Origin: JADFQT01 sp965216025
Lineage (GTDB): Bacteria; Chloroflexota; Dehalococcoidia; Lucifugimonadales; UBA3495
Assembly (NCBI GenBank): GCA_965216025.1
Contig: CBDCEX010000002.1
Span: 1-64,000 of the forward strand
Reading direction: 5' to 3'
DNA length: 64,000 bases
In this document: piece after piece, positions 41,897 through 50,626 of the stretch
Layout of the letters: each line of letters begins with the position of its first letter
Numbering within the stretch: position 1 is the first letter of the stretch
The notes under the pieces: model-generated
What the model saw: the letters and a program-made list of their open reading frames with translations, nothing else
What the model was told of the DNA's origin: nothing
Database searches by the model: none
Made by a program: the position numbers and the translations under genes

Positions 41897-41984
41897 CTCG
41901 CCGGTGCGTGTGTGTTGACCCGCCTCCCTTGGGTCTATAAAATGTGGCGAGGCCTGCTGGGACTGGTCCCGACGCCGCTAAAAT

Positions 41985-42515
41985 ATGCTAATCAGCACCA
42001 CCCAACTGCAACCTTTCCATCTATTATTGGCCTCGCTGGCAACCTTGCTTATTATCCTCGGATGCAATCGGCTGGCAGCCGCGCCGGACTTTCAGGTCAC
42101 TCGATTCGACGGCGGCAGCTTCCAATTATCGGCGCTGACCGGGCAGGAGGCGGCGGTCATAAATTTCTGGTATCCATCCTGCCCGCCTTGCCGGGAAGAG
42201 ATGCCGCATTTTGAGGAGGTTTGGCAGGAGATCCAGGGACAGGAGTCCCAGGCCAAAAATGTGAGGTTTCTGGGGCTATTCGTGCCCCAGGGTATCGACA
42301 CCGAGCAGGATGCCCGAGATTTTGTAGCCGAGCTGGGGTTAACCTTTGATTTCGCCACCGACCTGCAAGCCCACGTAGCCCAGGCCTATGAGGTGCAATA
42401 TTTTCCCACCACCTATTTCATTAACAAAAAGGGCCGGGTGTTCCAGCAGGAAATCAGCAACCTGGACCGGGAACGCCTGACCGCCATCATATCTCAAATG
42501 GCCGGTCCTAAATGA
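41985..42515 (+). CDS. TlpA-like thioredoxin-fold lipoprotein
   Basis: A 176-residue exported thiol-disulfide protein. Residues about 10-27 form a signal sequence ending in the lipobox LIILGC, so the mature protein is probably anchored to the outside of the membrane by Cys-27. The thioredoxin fold has the active site WYPSCPPCREEMPHF and the cis-Pro segment YFPTTYFI with the KKGRV hairpin. It may reduce cytochrome c or other exported cysteines. The downstream CopD-like membrane protein on the same strand is 73 bases away and may be functionally linked. Confidence 0.88.
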   Translation: MLISTTQLQPFHLLLASLATLLIILGCNRLAAAPDFQVTRFDGGSFQLSALTGQEAAVINFWYPSCPPCREEMPHFEEVWQEIQGQESQAKNVRFLGLFVPQGIDTEQDARDFVAELGLTFDFATDLQAHVAQAYEVQYFPTTYFINKKGRVFQQEISNLDRERLTAIISQMAGPK

Positions 42516-42588
42516 CTGGGGGCTAGGCTTTTCCGGTGGGCGCGGTAAAGAGTGGGGACAGCTATGGCCCTGGCTTAGTAACCTGAAC

Positions 42589-43065
42589 GTGCTCGACGGC
42601 CTCCTGCTGGTCATCAGGTGGGTTCATGCCGTGTCCGCGGTGGCCTGGGTAGGTGGCGGCATTTTCTATGTGTTGGTGCTGCGGCCCGCTGCGGTCAGAA
42701 GCCCGCTGCCGGCCGCAGCCCGGCGGTCCATCGGAGAAGAGTTCCGCGGCCTGGTACACACGGTTATGGCGGTCCTGCTGATTACTGGAATCATTCTGTC
42801 GGCCAGCCGCCTGGCCGCGAATGGGGTAAGCCTGTACTACGTGGTGGTGTTGGGGATCAAGATCGCGCTGGCCTTTTACATGTTTTACGTGGTGCGGTTC
42901 ATGCGTCATACAACCTATCCCGACGACAAGGCTGCTTCAACCGGGCGGTTGTCGGGGGTGCGGCGCGGGCTGACCAGCACCACCGCGGTGTTGGTCATCG
43001 GGGTATTGGTATTCGGCCTGTCGGATTTGCTGGACGCCCTGTTTGAAGCCGGGCTCTCCCGCTAG
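42589..43065 (+). CDS. Four-helix membrane protein, CopD-like
   Basis: A 158-residue integral membrane protein with about four hydrophobic segments. The first contains VIRWVHAVSAVAWVGGGIFY, the His-rich helix of the CopD/DUF2269-like group, which may bind haem or copper. The others are VHTVMAVLLITGIILSA, VVVLGIKIALAFYMFYVV and TTAVLVIGVLVFGLSDLL. GTG at 42589 is chosen as the first usual start; the frame is open further upstream without a ribosome site. Function unknown; a role in copper uptake or cytochrome assembly is only suggested by the TlpA-like neighbour. Confidence 0.72.
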   Translation: MLDGLLLVIRWVHAVSAVAWVGGGIFYVLVLRPAAVRSPLPAAARRSIGEEFRGLVHTVMAVLLITGIILSASRLAANGVSLYYVVVLGIKIALAFYMFYVVRFMRHTTYPDDKAASTGRLSGVRRGLTSTTAVLVIGVLVFGLSDLLDALFEAGLSR

Positions 43066-43124
43066 CTTGGGGAGGTCGCTGGATTCCCACCAATGGCGAC
43101 GTACTAGGGATTATTGGAGGCAAG

Positions 43125-43316
43125 ATGAAGAAGGACCTGATGGACATTCTCGCCTGTCCTGTATGCAAGGAGGGGCTGGAACTCTGTGTTGACTCCGAAG
43201 AGGGGGACGAGGTGCTGGAGGGAACTTTGCTCTGCGCCAAATGCGACGAATCCTATCCCATAGCCGACGGCATCCCTAATCTGCTGCGCCCCCAGATGCG
43301 GGCTGCTTCCGAATAG
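43125..43316 (+). CDS. Trm112-family small zinc-binding protein
   Basis: A 63-residue protein with the family pattern MDILACPVCKEGLEL near the start, a second cysteine pair LLCAKCDESYPIADGIPNLL and a short tail. Eukaryotic and archaeal Trm112 activates several methyltransferases; bacterial homologues are less understood. ATTGGAGGCAAG precedes the ATG. It is convergent with the disrupted O-methyltransferase gene, but Trm112 partners are usually SAM-dependent RNA or protein methyltransferases, so a link is speculative. Confidence 0.87.
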   Translation: MKKDLMDILACPVCKEGLELCVDSEEGDEVLEGTLLCAKCDESYPIADGIPNLLRPQMRAASE

Positions 43317-43962
43317 CTAGGGGACTGAGGGGGATTTTGATCTTACAAGGTTAAAACTTTCGTCAAGGATCATTAAGCTACTCTCTACGATGGCTTACGC
43401 GCGAGGATGATGCTCTGTCCATTCGAGAGGAAAGTGCGTTCTATAGACTCAAACCCCGCCTCGGCTAGCCAGTCGCGATGCTGGCGCTCAGTGTAAGCCT
43501 GACCGCCATCATAAATGTTCAGGAAAAGCAGATTGCCGTTCAGTGCGTTAAGCGGCGAAAGGTGACTGTCGTCTAGAACCCGCCCCAATATATAGAGGTC
43601 CCCGCCGTGCTCTACGACCTTGATGACATTTTTGAGGGCCCTCTGCGCCTCGTCTTCAGCCAAAACCTGAATCATACTTTTCATCACCACAGCGTCGAAG
43701 GACCCGTTTATTGACCCGCTGAGGACGTCAGCCGACATGACGGATAGCCGGTCTTTTGTTCCAGCCTCTGCTATGAAGCGTTGGGAGATGGCTACGACCT
43801 CGGGTAACTCTCCTACGGTGGCGTGGATTTGCGGACATTCCTCGGTAACACCAATGGCTACCCCTCCCGAACCCCCGCCCAGGTCCAGCAGCGTGCGGTA
43901 GGCAGAAAAATCATACCTGGCAGGCAGCATACGTCCATCGGCGAGAGAAGCCGGATGCATGA

Positions 43963-44847
43963 CTAAACCAAAGCCAAGGTGGAAACTACATTGGGCAGTG
44001 ATGGCAAAGGCACGGCAGGTGTAAAGATCAAAGCATCGGCTCGGGCCTGTAACCGGGTTGGGCAGCGATGTTTCACTTCATCCTTACGATGAATTAGCCC
44101 GCCGAAGAATTGATTCATCTTCTCTTGGACTTTGGCTTTTGTTCCGTGGCATTCGTTGGCCGTGACCTCTTCTCTGGCCCAGTCCCAGACGGCTTCGTCG
44201 GCGTTGAAGTCTGGGCTGTAGGCCGGTAAGGCCACCAACCTCAGATGCAAGTCAGGAGTGGTCAAATAGCTGCGAATCGCTGCTCCTCGGTAGGCTGGCC
44301 CATTGTCCCAGATTACTACCAGAGGTCCAGGATGGTTTGCTCTTAGCTGCTGTAAAAAGGCGGTGGAGGTCTCGGCATTGCTGTTTCCAGCTATTTCCAT
44401 GGCTTCCACCTCCCCAGTCTCCAGACAAACTCCCGAGTAGTAGCAGGCCTTCTCTCCCCACCGGGGACTGGTGGAGTCCACCAGCGCTGCCTCTCCCTTG
44501 AGTACCCATTTGCCTCGCAGGTCGGCATCGGCCCGAAAGTGGGCTTCATCCACGAAGAAGATCTTGGCTCCACTCTCTTGGGCCTCCTCTCGGATTTGGC
44601 TGTACTGGAGGACGAAGGCTTCCCGTTCTTCATCCTTGGCTTTCAGGAGGCGTTTCTTGGGTCGCTTCAGCACGAAGCCCAACCGATGGAGGTAGTTCAA
44701 GCAACTGCTCCGACTCAGCCCCAGGTCAAAGCTCTGCTTGAGAAATTGCCTTACTACTTTCCAGTTCCAGTTGGACAATTCAATCCCCGCCTCCCCAGGC
44801 GGATTTTGCACCGCAGACTTCAGTTGGTTCTGTTGACCTCGGTTCAA
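43963..44847 (-). CDS. IS630 transposase, catalytic part (ORF B)
   Basis: The DDE part of an IS630-family transposase: KIFFVDEAHFRADADL, LVVIWDNGPAYRGAA and ALPAYSPDFNADEAVWDW hold the three catalytic acids, with RSSCLNYLHRLGFVLKRPKKR before them. It lies in a different frame from ORF A; the switch would be near a run of seven C at about 44850. The last codons overlap the terminal repeat and reach into the target site. Confidence 0.88.
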   Translation of the reverse strand: MNRGQQNQLKSAVQNPPGEAGIELSNWNWKVVRQFLKQSFDLGLSRSSCLNYLHRLGFVLKRPKKRLLKAKDEEREAFVLQYSQIREEAQESGAKIFFVDEAHFRADADLRGKWVLKGEAALVDSTSPRWGEKACYYSGVCLETGEVEAMEIAGNSNAETSTAFLQQLRANHPGPLVVIWDNGPAYRGAAIRSYLTTPDLHLRLVALPAYSPDFNADEAVWDWAREEVTANECHGTKAKVQEKMNQFFGGLIHRKDEVKHRCPTRLQARADALIFTPAVPLPSLPNVVSTLALV

Positions 44848-45205
44848 GACGGGGGGGAACCCCCACTCTGCTCAAAGACCAATCAAAGACCAAACCTTGG
44901 GCCCCGCCTTGGCGAAAGTTGTCCAGCCAGTTTCCGATGGTATGAGGCTCTCTCTCCAAAGCCTCAGCCACTTGAGTGGCCGACCACCCTTGGGCCAACA
45001 ACCATAGCCCATGCCATCGCTCTCGCTCCCGAGGTGTTGGCGCCCGATACATCCTTTCCCGTAAGTCGCCTACATCCAGTTGCCACCGTTTCAGGAGTTG
45101 CACTATGTCTGTCATCCCTTCCCCCACCGCCAATCGACTTCTTTTACAGAATATTGCAACTCCTCTTCGGGTTCGCTTTATGTAGGTTTCACCTTAGCTT
45201 TGGTT
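43966..45205 (-). mobile_element. IS630-family insertion sequence
   Basis: About 1240 bases bounded by TA on both sides (43964-43965 and 45206-45207), the target duplication of this family. The terminal inverted repeats are about 28 bases: AACCAAAGCCAAGGTGGAAAC at the left end matches, with few changes, the reverse complement of the right end. It carries two overlapping transposase frames. Confidence 0.92.
44780..45133 (-). CDS. IS630 transposase, DNA-binding part (ORF A)
   Basis: An N-terminal helix-turn-helix segment (ERERWHGLWLLAQGWSATQVAEALEREPHTIGNWLDNFR) typical of IS630 transposases. After GLVFDWSLSRVGVPP the frame runs off into unrelated sequence. Dropping one base in the seven-C run joins it to ORF B (LNRGQQNQLKSAV). 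This may be a slippage-controlled fusion or a one-base insertion mutation. Confidence 0.8.
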   Translation of the reverse strand: MAVGEGMTDIVQLLKRWQLDVGDLRERMYRAPTPRERERWHGLWLLAQGWSATQVAEALEREPHTIGNWLDNFRQGGAQGLVFDWSLSRVGVPPRLEPRSTEPTEVCGAKSAWGGGD

Positions 45206-45740
45206 TAGATGGAACGATTCTTCCTGCTGAGGGATCATGGCGTGGAAGTCTAGCTTGGCCTGGGCCGCTCCCGCCCTGATGGACTCCGCGGTTTTGAGGG
45301 TTGCGTTCCAATTGGAAGAAACATTCTCGTGCCTTCCGCCCTGATAGGTGGGTTTACCGCGAACCAGAAAATGGTCAGACTCAGGCGTGTTGGAAAACCG
45401 TTCGCCTTCCACGATTAGCAACTCTGCCGCTACCAGGGAATAAAGTAAAGGTTCTAGTTTGGTTGAACCCACGCCAAGAGCTTGGGCTAGCTCCACAACA
45501 CTCATTGGCCCATCTTTTAACGGAGTGAACAGGTCCAGCTGCATTCCGGCGAGCATCGCGAAGGATGGGAACGCGGCAGCAATCAAGTTTTCGATGGTGT
45601 CCGGCCGGAGTGGCTGAGTAGTCATTGCGACAGCTCCCTGTTGTAGTTAGATTTCATTGGGCTGGAAAACATCGTCCCACTGGGCGGTGACGGTATTATC
45701 GCCGCCAATCACCGGTCCCGGTCTCCTGTTGGGTCGTGAG

Positions 45741-45766
45741 CAGGGGCACGGCATGCCGTGCCCCTG
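45741..45766. repeat. Perfect 26-bp palindrome (family C)
   Basis: CAGGGGCACGGCA followed directly by its reverse complement; sister to 29174-29199. It lies between the O-methyltransferase and NHL-repeat genes. Confidence 0.92.
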
Positions 45767-45790
45767 CGACTGCGGAAAACCCTGGAGAGT

Positions 45791-46735
45791 TTAAACGTGC
45801 TGGTATTTGGAGAAGCTGCGCAGCTCCCGGGGAGGGTCCATTTTGGAGCCACGGATGGTGTAGGACACCTCGGAAACGTAGATGTCGCCGTGGGAGTCTA
45901 CGGCGATGCCGTGGGGCGCGATGAATTGCCCCGGACCCTCGCCCTCGTCCTTATCGCCAAACATGCAGACCCGATTCCCTTCCAGGTCGTAGATGGACAC
46001 TCGGTGACCCAGGCCCGGGGCATCGTCCACGCCGCCCATGCCGTTGAGCTCGCCGATATAGATGTGGTTTTGCCACAGCATCATGGAGTCGGGACGGTGG
46101 ATGTTGCTCCACATGGTGATGAACCCGCCTTCCACGTCGAAGAGCTGGACCCGGTGGGCCTCCCGGTCCACCACGTACACCCGCTCCTGGTCGTCGATGG
46201 CGATGTTGTGCGGCCGGATGAACTGGCCGGCGTCAATGCCCGGCTCCCCCCAGGAAAACTTGTAGTCGCCGCTGCCGCTGTAGACGTGGATGCGGGAGTT
46301 GCCGTAGCCGTCGGAAATATAGATGTCGCCGTTGCTGGGCCGGATGGCCGCCGAGGTCGGGCGGTTGAACGGCTGCCCGCTCCATTTGGGAGCCGGGTGG
46401 TTGCGCTCGCCGATCTCCAACATCTTTTCGCCCGCTGTGCTGAACTTTTGGATGGTGTGAATGCCGTCGTCGGCGGCCAGCAGCGAGTCGTCGGAAGCGC
46501 TGTAGTAAAGGCCATGAGTCCGGTTGCTGAAATGCCCTTCGCCGAAGGACCGGATGAAGTTGCCGTCTCGGTCGAAGACCACGATGGGATGCTCTCCCCG
46601 GGTCAGCACAAATACCCGGTCCTCTCCGTCAACCGCCACGCCGGGGCACTCCAGCAGCTTGAAGCCCTCCGGTAATTTGGTCCAGTCCTCAACGAAGGTG
46701 TATTGAAAGTCGCCCTCTCCATATATATCTGCCAT
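45791..46735 (-). CDS. NHL-repeat beta-propeller protein
   Basis: A 314-residue protein made of repeated NHL-type blades. The repeat core is visible several times: FNRPTSAAIRPSNGDIYISD, FIRPHNIAIDDQERVYVVDR and FIAPHGIAVDSHGDIYVSE. This gives about six blades, probably a binding scaffold or a lyase-like propeller (peptidyl-alpha-hydroxyglycine alpha-amidating lyase relatives share this layout). No signal peptide is visible. It stands alone on the minus strand; a long frame on the opposite strand of the same region is a shadow. Confidence 0.87.
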   Translation of the reverse strand: MADIYGEGDFQYTFVEDWTKLPEGFKLLECPGVAVDGEDRVFVLTRGEHPIVVFDRDGNFIRSFGEGHFSNRTHGLYYSASDDSLLAADDGIHTIQKFSTAGEKMLEIGERNHPAPKWSGQPFNRPTSAAIRPSNGDIYISDGYGNSRIHVYSGSGDYKFSWGEPGIDAGQFIRPHNIAIDDQERVYVVDREAHRVQLFDVEGGFITMWSNIHRPDSMMLWQNHIYIGELNGMGGVDDAPGLGHRVSIYDLEGNRVCMFGDKDEGEGPGQFIAPHGIAVDSHGDIYVSEVSYTIRGSKMDPPRELRSFSKYQHV

Positions 46736-47152
46736 CTTGTAGCTTCGTCACCTCACTTAAGAGTGCGGCTCACCCCTAACCGGAGGGGTCTCCAGGCCGC
46801 TTTGCCGGTATACTACCGGGTAGCTAAGCCTTCGTCAACGCAAGACCGCCGAACCCGAGGTCATTTCCACCTTGGTCCCGGGGTATGGTTTGGAGTGAAA
46901 GGGAAGTGACTGACCTTCGTCCTGAGGCTCTCGAAGGGCGGTGACGGAAGTCACCCGTTCATGGTTCGACAGGCTCACCACGAACGGGGTGTGCTAGCGA
47001 AAACGGGGTGTGCTAGCGAAAACGGGGTGTGCTAGCGAGAACGGGGTGTGCTAGCGAGAACGGGGTGTGCTAGCGAGAACGGGGTGTGCCAACGAATATG
47101 GAATCTACTTCCGGCCTGAGATCTGATTACCTTACCGGACTCCAGGCTCAGG
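46736..47152. other. Intergenic region: family A repeat and 19-bp tandem array
   Basis: No gene is seen. 46914-46990 is a family A repeat (TTCGTCCTGAGGCTCTCGAAGGGCG ... TTCATGGTTCGACAGGCTCACCACGAACGGGG). Its last bases are the seed of the tandem array that follows. Confidence 0.75.
46983..47096. repeat. 19-bp tandem repeat x6
   Basis: AACGGGGTGTGCTAGCGAA (or ...GAG) is repeated six times, the last degenerate. The first unit coincides with the right arm of the family A repeat, so the array seems to have grown out of that element. Confidence 0.94.
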
Positions 47153-48748
47153 CTAGCCCAAAATTGCCCTTCCCTCGCCCTTCACCCAGTCGGCGGTCCG
47201 CAACGCCAGGGCCTCGATGGTGCTGGTGGGGTTGATGCAGGCGCTGGTGGTGAATATGCTGCCGTCGATTATTAGTAAATTAGGAACGTCGTGGGCTCGT
47301 CCCCAACGGTCAACCACCGAGGTACGCGGGTCTTCCCCCATCCGGGCCGTGCCTAGCAGGTGCCAGCCGGCGTTGCGCCGCACCGGGGTGGAGAGGACCT
47401 GCTTGGCGCCGGCGGCTTCCAGCACCTCCCGGCCCCGGGCCACCGCGTGGTCCATCATGCGGCTGGTGTTTTCGCTGACGGTGTACCGAATTTTGGGAGC
47501 CGGTATCCCGCAGGAATCGGTGAGGTTGGGGTCGAGGGTTACCTGGTTGCTCTTTTGGGGCAGGTCTTCGGTCATCAGGGTGATGCCAATGGTATGGCCG
47601 AACCGCTCCTTGAATTCCCGGTGGTGGTTGGCTCCCCAGGCAACGTTGGTGCCCTGGAGCCCTCCCAAAGCGGCCGCCAGCGGAGCGGTTGTCCCCCCGG
47701 TGACCTGCATGTCGTAACCTCTCAGGAAGCCCCGATCAGTATCGGTTTCGTAAAATTCTTGGCTGAGCATGGTACTGCCCCGAGGGCCCTCGTCGGTTCC
47801 CAGCCATTCGTCGAAAACGCCGACCACCACGCCGGCCGGGTGGTGCATCAGGTTCTTTCCCACCAGGCCGCTGGTGTTGGCCAGCCCCTCGGGAAACAAA
47901 GCAGATCTGGAGTTAAGCAGCAGGCGAGGGGTGCCGATGCCGTTACTGGCCAGCACCACTACCCGGGCGCGCTGGACCTGCAAGTTGCCCTGAGCATCGT
48001 AGTAGAGGGCTCCGGTGGCCCGCCCAGACTCATCGGTGAGGATCTCCCGCACCCTGGAGTAGGTCTTGAGTCGAGCGCCCTGCTGGAGGGCCTGGGGCCA
48101 GTAGATCACGTCGGAGCTGGAGAAGGAGCGGAGGTAGGCGCCGGTATCCGGCTCGCGGCCATCGTAGCGGGTGGAAGGCACGGCGTTATCGGCCGACCAC
48201 CAGTGCCAGCCCAGCTGGTTGAAACCCTTGGCCAGTAGTTTACCGCCCCGGCCGATGGGATGGGGCGGGCAGGGACGCTCCGGCTTGGGAGGGTAGGCCG
48301 GGTCGCCGCGCAGGCCGGACACGCCGTGGCGGCGGTCGTTGGCATCATAGTAGGGCTCCAGTTCGGCATAGGTCATGGGCCAGTCGTCAGCCACGCCGTC
48401 CTGGGTCTTGACGCAGAAGTCCGAGGGATGGAATCTAGGAAAGTGGGAGCCCCAGTGGATGGTGCTGCCGCCCACGGCGTTGTACATCAGGGGCGCGATC
48501 GGCGTCTCATCTTCATTGACCGGATAATCTTCCGGAAGCCCTCTTACGTTGGGATTGGGGTGAAAATCGGTTTGCCAGTGCAGTAGGCTGTCGGGCTCGC
48601 TGGTGGGATAGGCGTCCAGGGGAACCCAGCCCCCTTGGTCGAGACACACCACCCGGATGCCGGCCTGGGACAGGCTCCAGGTGAAGGCGCCTCCCGAAGC
48701 GCCGGCTCCAATCACCAGCACGTCCGCTATGTCTTCTCGCTTGGCCAT
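47153..48748 (-). CDS. GMC-family FAD oxidoreductase
   Basis: A 531-residue flavoenzyme of the glucose-methanol-choline group. The FAD loop DVLVIGAGASGGAF is at about residues 9-22, and NAVGGSTIHWGSHFPRF and VVVLASNGIGTPRLLLNS follow. The C-terminal GMC_oxred_C part has HLLGTARMGEDPRTSVVD and IDGSIFTTSACINPT, which include the active-site His/Asn region. It oxidises an alcohol or sugar; the substrate is unknown. ATG at 48748 follows AAAGGAGCAGTC; a longer frame from 48805 lacks support. No cytochrome or small-subunit partner is adjacent. Confidence 0.9.
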   Translation of the reverse strand: MAKREDIADVLVIGAGASGGAFTWSLSQAGIRVVCLDQGGWVPLDAYPTSEPDSLLHWQTDFHPNPNVRGLPEDYPVNEDETPIAPLMYNAVGGSTIHWGSHFPRFHPSDFCVKTQDGVADDWPMTYAELEPYYDANDRRHGVSGLRGDPAYPPKPERPCPPHPIGRGGKLLAKGFNQLGWHWWSADNAVPSTRYDGREPDTGAYLRSFSSSDVIYWPQALQQGARLKTYSRVREILTDESGRATGALYYDAQGNLQVQRARVVVLASNGIGTPRLLLNSRSALFPEGLANTSGLVGKNLMHHPAGVVVGVFDEWLGTDEGPRGSTMLSQEFYETDTDRGFLRGYDMQVTGGTTAPLAAALGGLQGTNVAWGANHHREFKERFGHTIGITLMTEDLPQKSNQVTLDPNLTDSCGIPAPKIRYTVSENTSRMMDHAVARGREVLEAAGAKQVLSTPVRRNAGWHLLGTARMGEDPRTSVVDRWGRAHDVPNLLIIDGSIFTTSACINPTSTIEALALRTADWVKGEGRAILG

Positions 48749-48802
48749 GACTGCTCCTTTGAGACTGATGAACCCTGAAAAGATTAATAAACTTGGGAGA
48801 AC

Positions 48803-48840
48803 CAAATCCCCCTACATCCCCCTTTGCTGAGGGGGATTTT
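48803..48840. repeat. Family D hairpin repeat
   Basis: AAATCCCCCTACATCCCCCTTTGCTGAGGGGGATTT forms a hairpin (AAATCCCCC / GGGGGATTT). It is related to 6910-6945. It may insulate the GMC gene from the thiolase gene. Confidence 0.7.
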
Positions 48841-48915
48841 CCCTAACGATGGCTGCTCCTACCCTGGTTATCTAAACAATTAAGGCCCAGTAGGGTGGGA
48901 GCCAGCTATTCCCGA

Positions 48916-50112
48916 TTAACGGCGCTCGAAAACAGCGGCGACCCCCTGCCCGCCGCCGACGCACATGGTCTCCAGGCCGAACTGGGCGTTCCGGCTCTCC
49001 ATCTCGTAGAGCAGGGTGGTCAAAATGCGGGCTCCGGTGGCGGCGATGGGGTGTCCCAGGGAAACGCCGGAGCCGTTGACGTTCAGCTTGTCTTCGTCCT
49101 TCAGTTTCCACTCGCGCAGCACCGACAGCACCTGAGCGGCGAATGCCTCGTTCAGCTCAATCAAGTCCATGTCATCCAGGGACATATTGATTTTGGACAT
49201 CAGCTTGCCGACCGCCGGCACCGGCCCTATTCCCATGTAGGCCGGATGACAGCCAGTGACCGCCCAGCCTTTGAGATAGCCCGATGCGGTGAGACCCAAC
49301 TCTTCCAGCTTGTCCTCAGCCACCACCAGACACACCGAGGCAGCGTCGTTCTGGCTGCTGGCGTTGCCGGCGGTGACGGTGCCGCCCTCCATAATCGGAC
49401 GCAGCCGCGTCAACACCTCCAGGGATGTATCGCCTCGGGGACCTTCATCCCGGTCGAATATTTTGGGATCGCCCCGTCGCTGGGGCACCGGCACGCCCAC
49501 AATCTGCCGGTCGAACCGCCCATCCTCGATGGCGGCCACGGCCCGCTGGTGACTGCGCAGGGCGTATTCGTCCTGTTCCTCCCGGGAAATCTCATACTGC
49601 TTGGCCAGGTTCTCCGCGGTCTCCACCATGCCTGAGATGAAACCAAAGCGCTCCTCCGGCGATATGGTCTCCCTGGCCCGGGAGAGGCGGTCGTGGAAGG
49701 TCACTGAACCGAAACGGGCGCCCCAGCGGGATTCGTTAACATAAAATTCGGCGTTGCTCATGCTCTCCACGCCGCCGGCCACCACCACGTCGGCGTTTTC
49801 GGTCTGAACCAGCATGGCGGCGTTCAGGATGGCCTGCAATCCGGAGGAGCAGCGGCGATCCAGCTGATACCCGGGGACCTCTATTGGCAGGTCGGACTTC
49901 AGTGCGGCCAGCCGGCCGATGGCCGGATTTTCCCCGTTGGGATAACCGTGGCCCAGTATCACATCATCGATTTTCGCCGGGTCCACTCCGCTGCGTTGGA
50001 TGGTCTCCTTGATGACCGTGGAGGCCAGTTCCGCGGCGGAAATATCCCGGATGGTGCCGCCGAAGTTGCCCACGGCGGTGCGTACTGGTGAGACTATGGC
50101 TACTCCACGCAT
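48916..50112 (-). CDS. Acetyl-CoA acetyltransferase / thiolase
   Basis: Thiolase of 398 residues that cleaves or forms 3-ketoacyl-CoA. The acyl-binding Cys is in DRRCSSGLQAILNAAML (about residue 88), and the second signature NVNGSGVSLGHPIAATGARI and the terminal CVGGGQGVAAVFE Cys are present. It is typical of the degradative/biosynthetic thiolase II group. It begins MRGVAIVSPVRTAVGNFGG with AAGGAGACACTG before it. No acyl-CoA dehydrogenase or hydratase is adjacent, so its pathway is not fixed. Confidence 0.93.
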   Translation of the reverse strand: MRGVAIVSPVRTAVGNFGGTIRDISAAELASTVIKETIQRSGVDPAKIDDVILGHGYPNGENPAIGRLAALKSDLPIEVPGYQLDRRCSSGLQAILNAAMLVQTENADVVVAGGVESMSNAEFYVNESRWGARFGSVTFHDRLSRARETISPEERFGFISGMVETAENLAKQYEISREEQDEYALRSHQRAVAAIEDGRFDRQIVGVPVPQRRGDPKIFDRDEGPRGDTSLEVLTRLRPIMEGGTVTAGNASSQNDAASVCLVVAEDKLEELGLTASGYLKGWAVTGCHPAYMGIGPVPAVGKLMSKINMSLDDMDLIELNEAFAAQVLSVLREWKLKDEDKLNVNGSGVSLGHPIAATGARILTTLLYEMESRNAQFGLETMCVGGGQGVAAVFERR

Positions 50113-50178
50113 CAGTGTCTCCTTAATCCAAAAATAGTAGCTGCCCTAGCGATCTTTTTAGCTGCTCGCGGCCACTGT

Positions 50179-50523
50179 TCATGAAGAAGAGTCCTTGTCT
50201 TTGGTCCCCCGATAGTGGCGGGCAGCGTCAACAACTGGCAAAATTTGAAGGTTAGTTTCTCTTAATTTGCGTTTGGCCTTTTCTAAGGGTTCACTATCAT
50301 ATACAAAGGTGTTTCTTCGCTCATGACCTTCACCAAGGAAAATCAGTAAATCTCCAGCGGTTTCCGTTGCACAATTATTGATCTCATTTATTGTGATGTA
50401 TCCCTGGTAAATATCATCCGAGCTAGCAACGATTGGGAATATCCGCTGCTCAGGATTTGGCCCACAACCCTCTATTATCGCCTCTATTCGTGTGTTTGGT
50501 CTTACAAATTTCCAATTAGCCAT
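50179..50523 (-). CDS. Small protein with CBS-like halves
   Basis: A 114-residue protein of lower G+C than its neighbours. Two segments look like the ends of a CBS-domain pair: RIFPIVASSDDIYQGYITINEI and LEKAKRKLRETNLQILPVVD. Such modules bind adenosine nucleotides and are often fused to channels or enzymes; here it stands alone. AGGGAGGTAAATAGGCTG precedes the ATG. It may be a stand-alone regulatory module or a detached remnant. The assignment is tentative. Confidence 0.5.
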   Translation of the reverse strand: MANWKFVRPNTRIEAIIEGCGPNPEQRIFPIVASSDDIYQGYITINEINNCATETAGDLLIFLGEGHERRNTFVYDSEPLEKAKRKLRETNLQILPVVDAARHYRGTKDKDSSS

Positions 50524-50626
50524 CAGCCTATTTACCTCCCTGATTCTGGTTCTATTGCATCTTTGGGTTTGTCAACCGCATCAGAAACCAATGGTTGTCG
50601 TTCGGCCGCTGCCGATTACCAAACAA

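Larger units (their letters stand above)
43385..45625 (-). pseudogene. O-methyltransferase gene interrupted by IS630
   Basis: The N-terminal part (45625-45206) encodes a dimerisation/winged-helix module (MSVVELAQALGVGSTKLEPLLYSLVAAELL). The C-terminal part (43964-43385) encodes the SAM-binding core LLDLGGGSGGVAIGV and VMKSMIQVLAEDEA. They are separated by an IS630 element with a TA target. Removing the element and one TA joins the two halves in frame as EESFHL-VMHPASLADGR, which matches family-2 O-methyltransferases of about 330 residues. The gene was therefore intact before insertion. Both halves could be expressed as fragments but would not be active alone. Confidence 0.9.

Noticed and set aside
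45758..46675. 305-codon plus-strand ORF opposite the NHL-repeat gene
   Set aside because: The minus strand shows regular NHL blades; the plus-strand product is low-complexity Val/Asp-rich.
47360..48238. 292-codon plus-strand ORF opposite the GMC oxidoreductase
   Set aside because: Antisense to a gene with clear FAD and GMC motifs.
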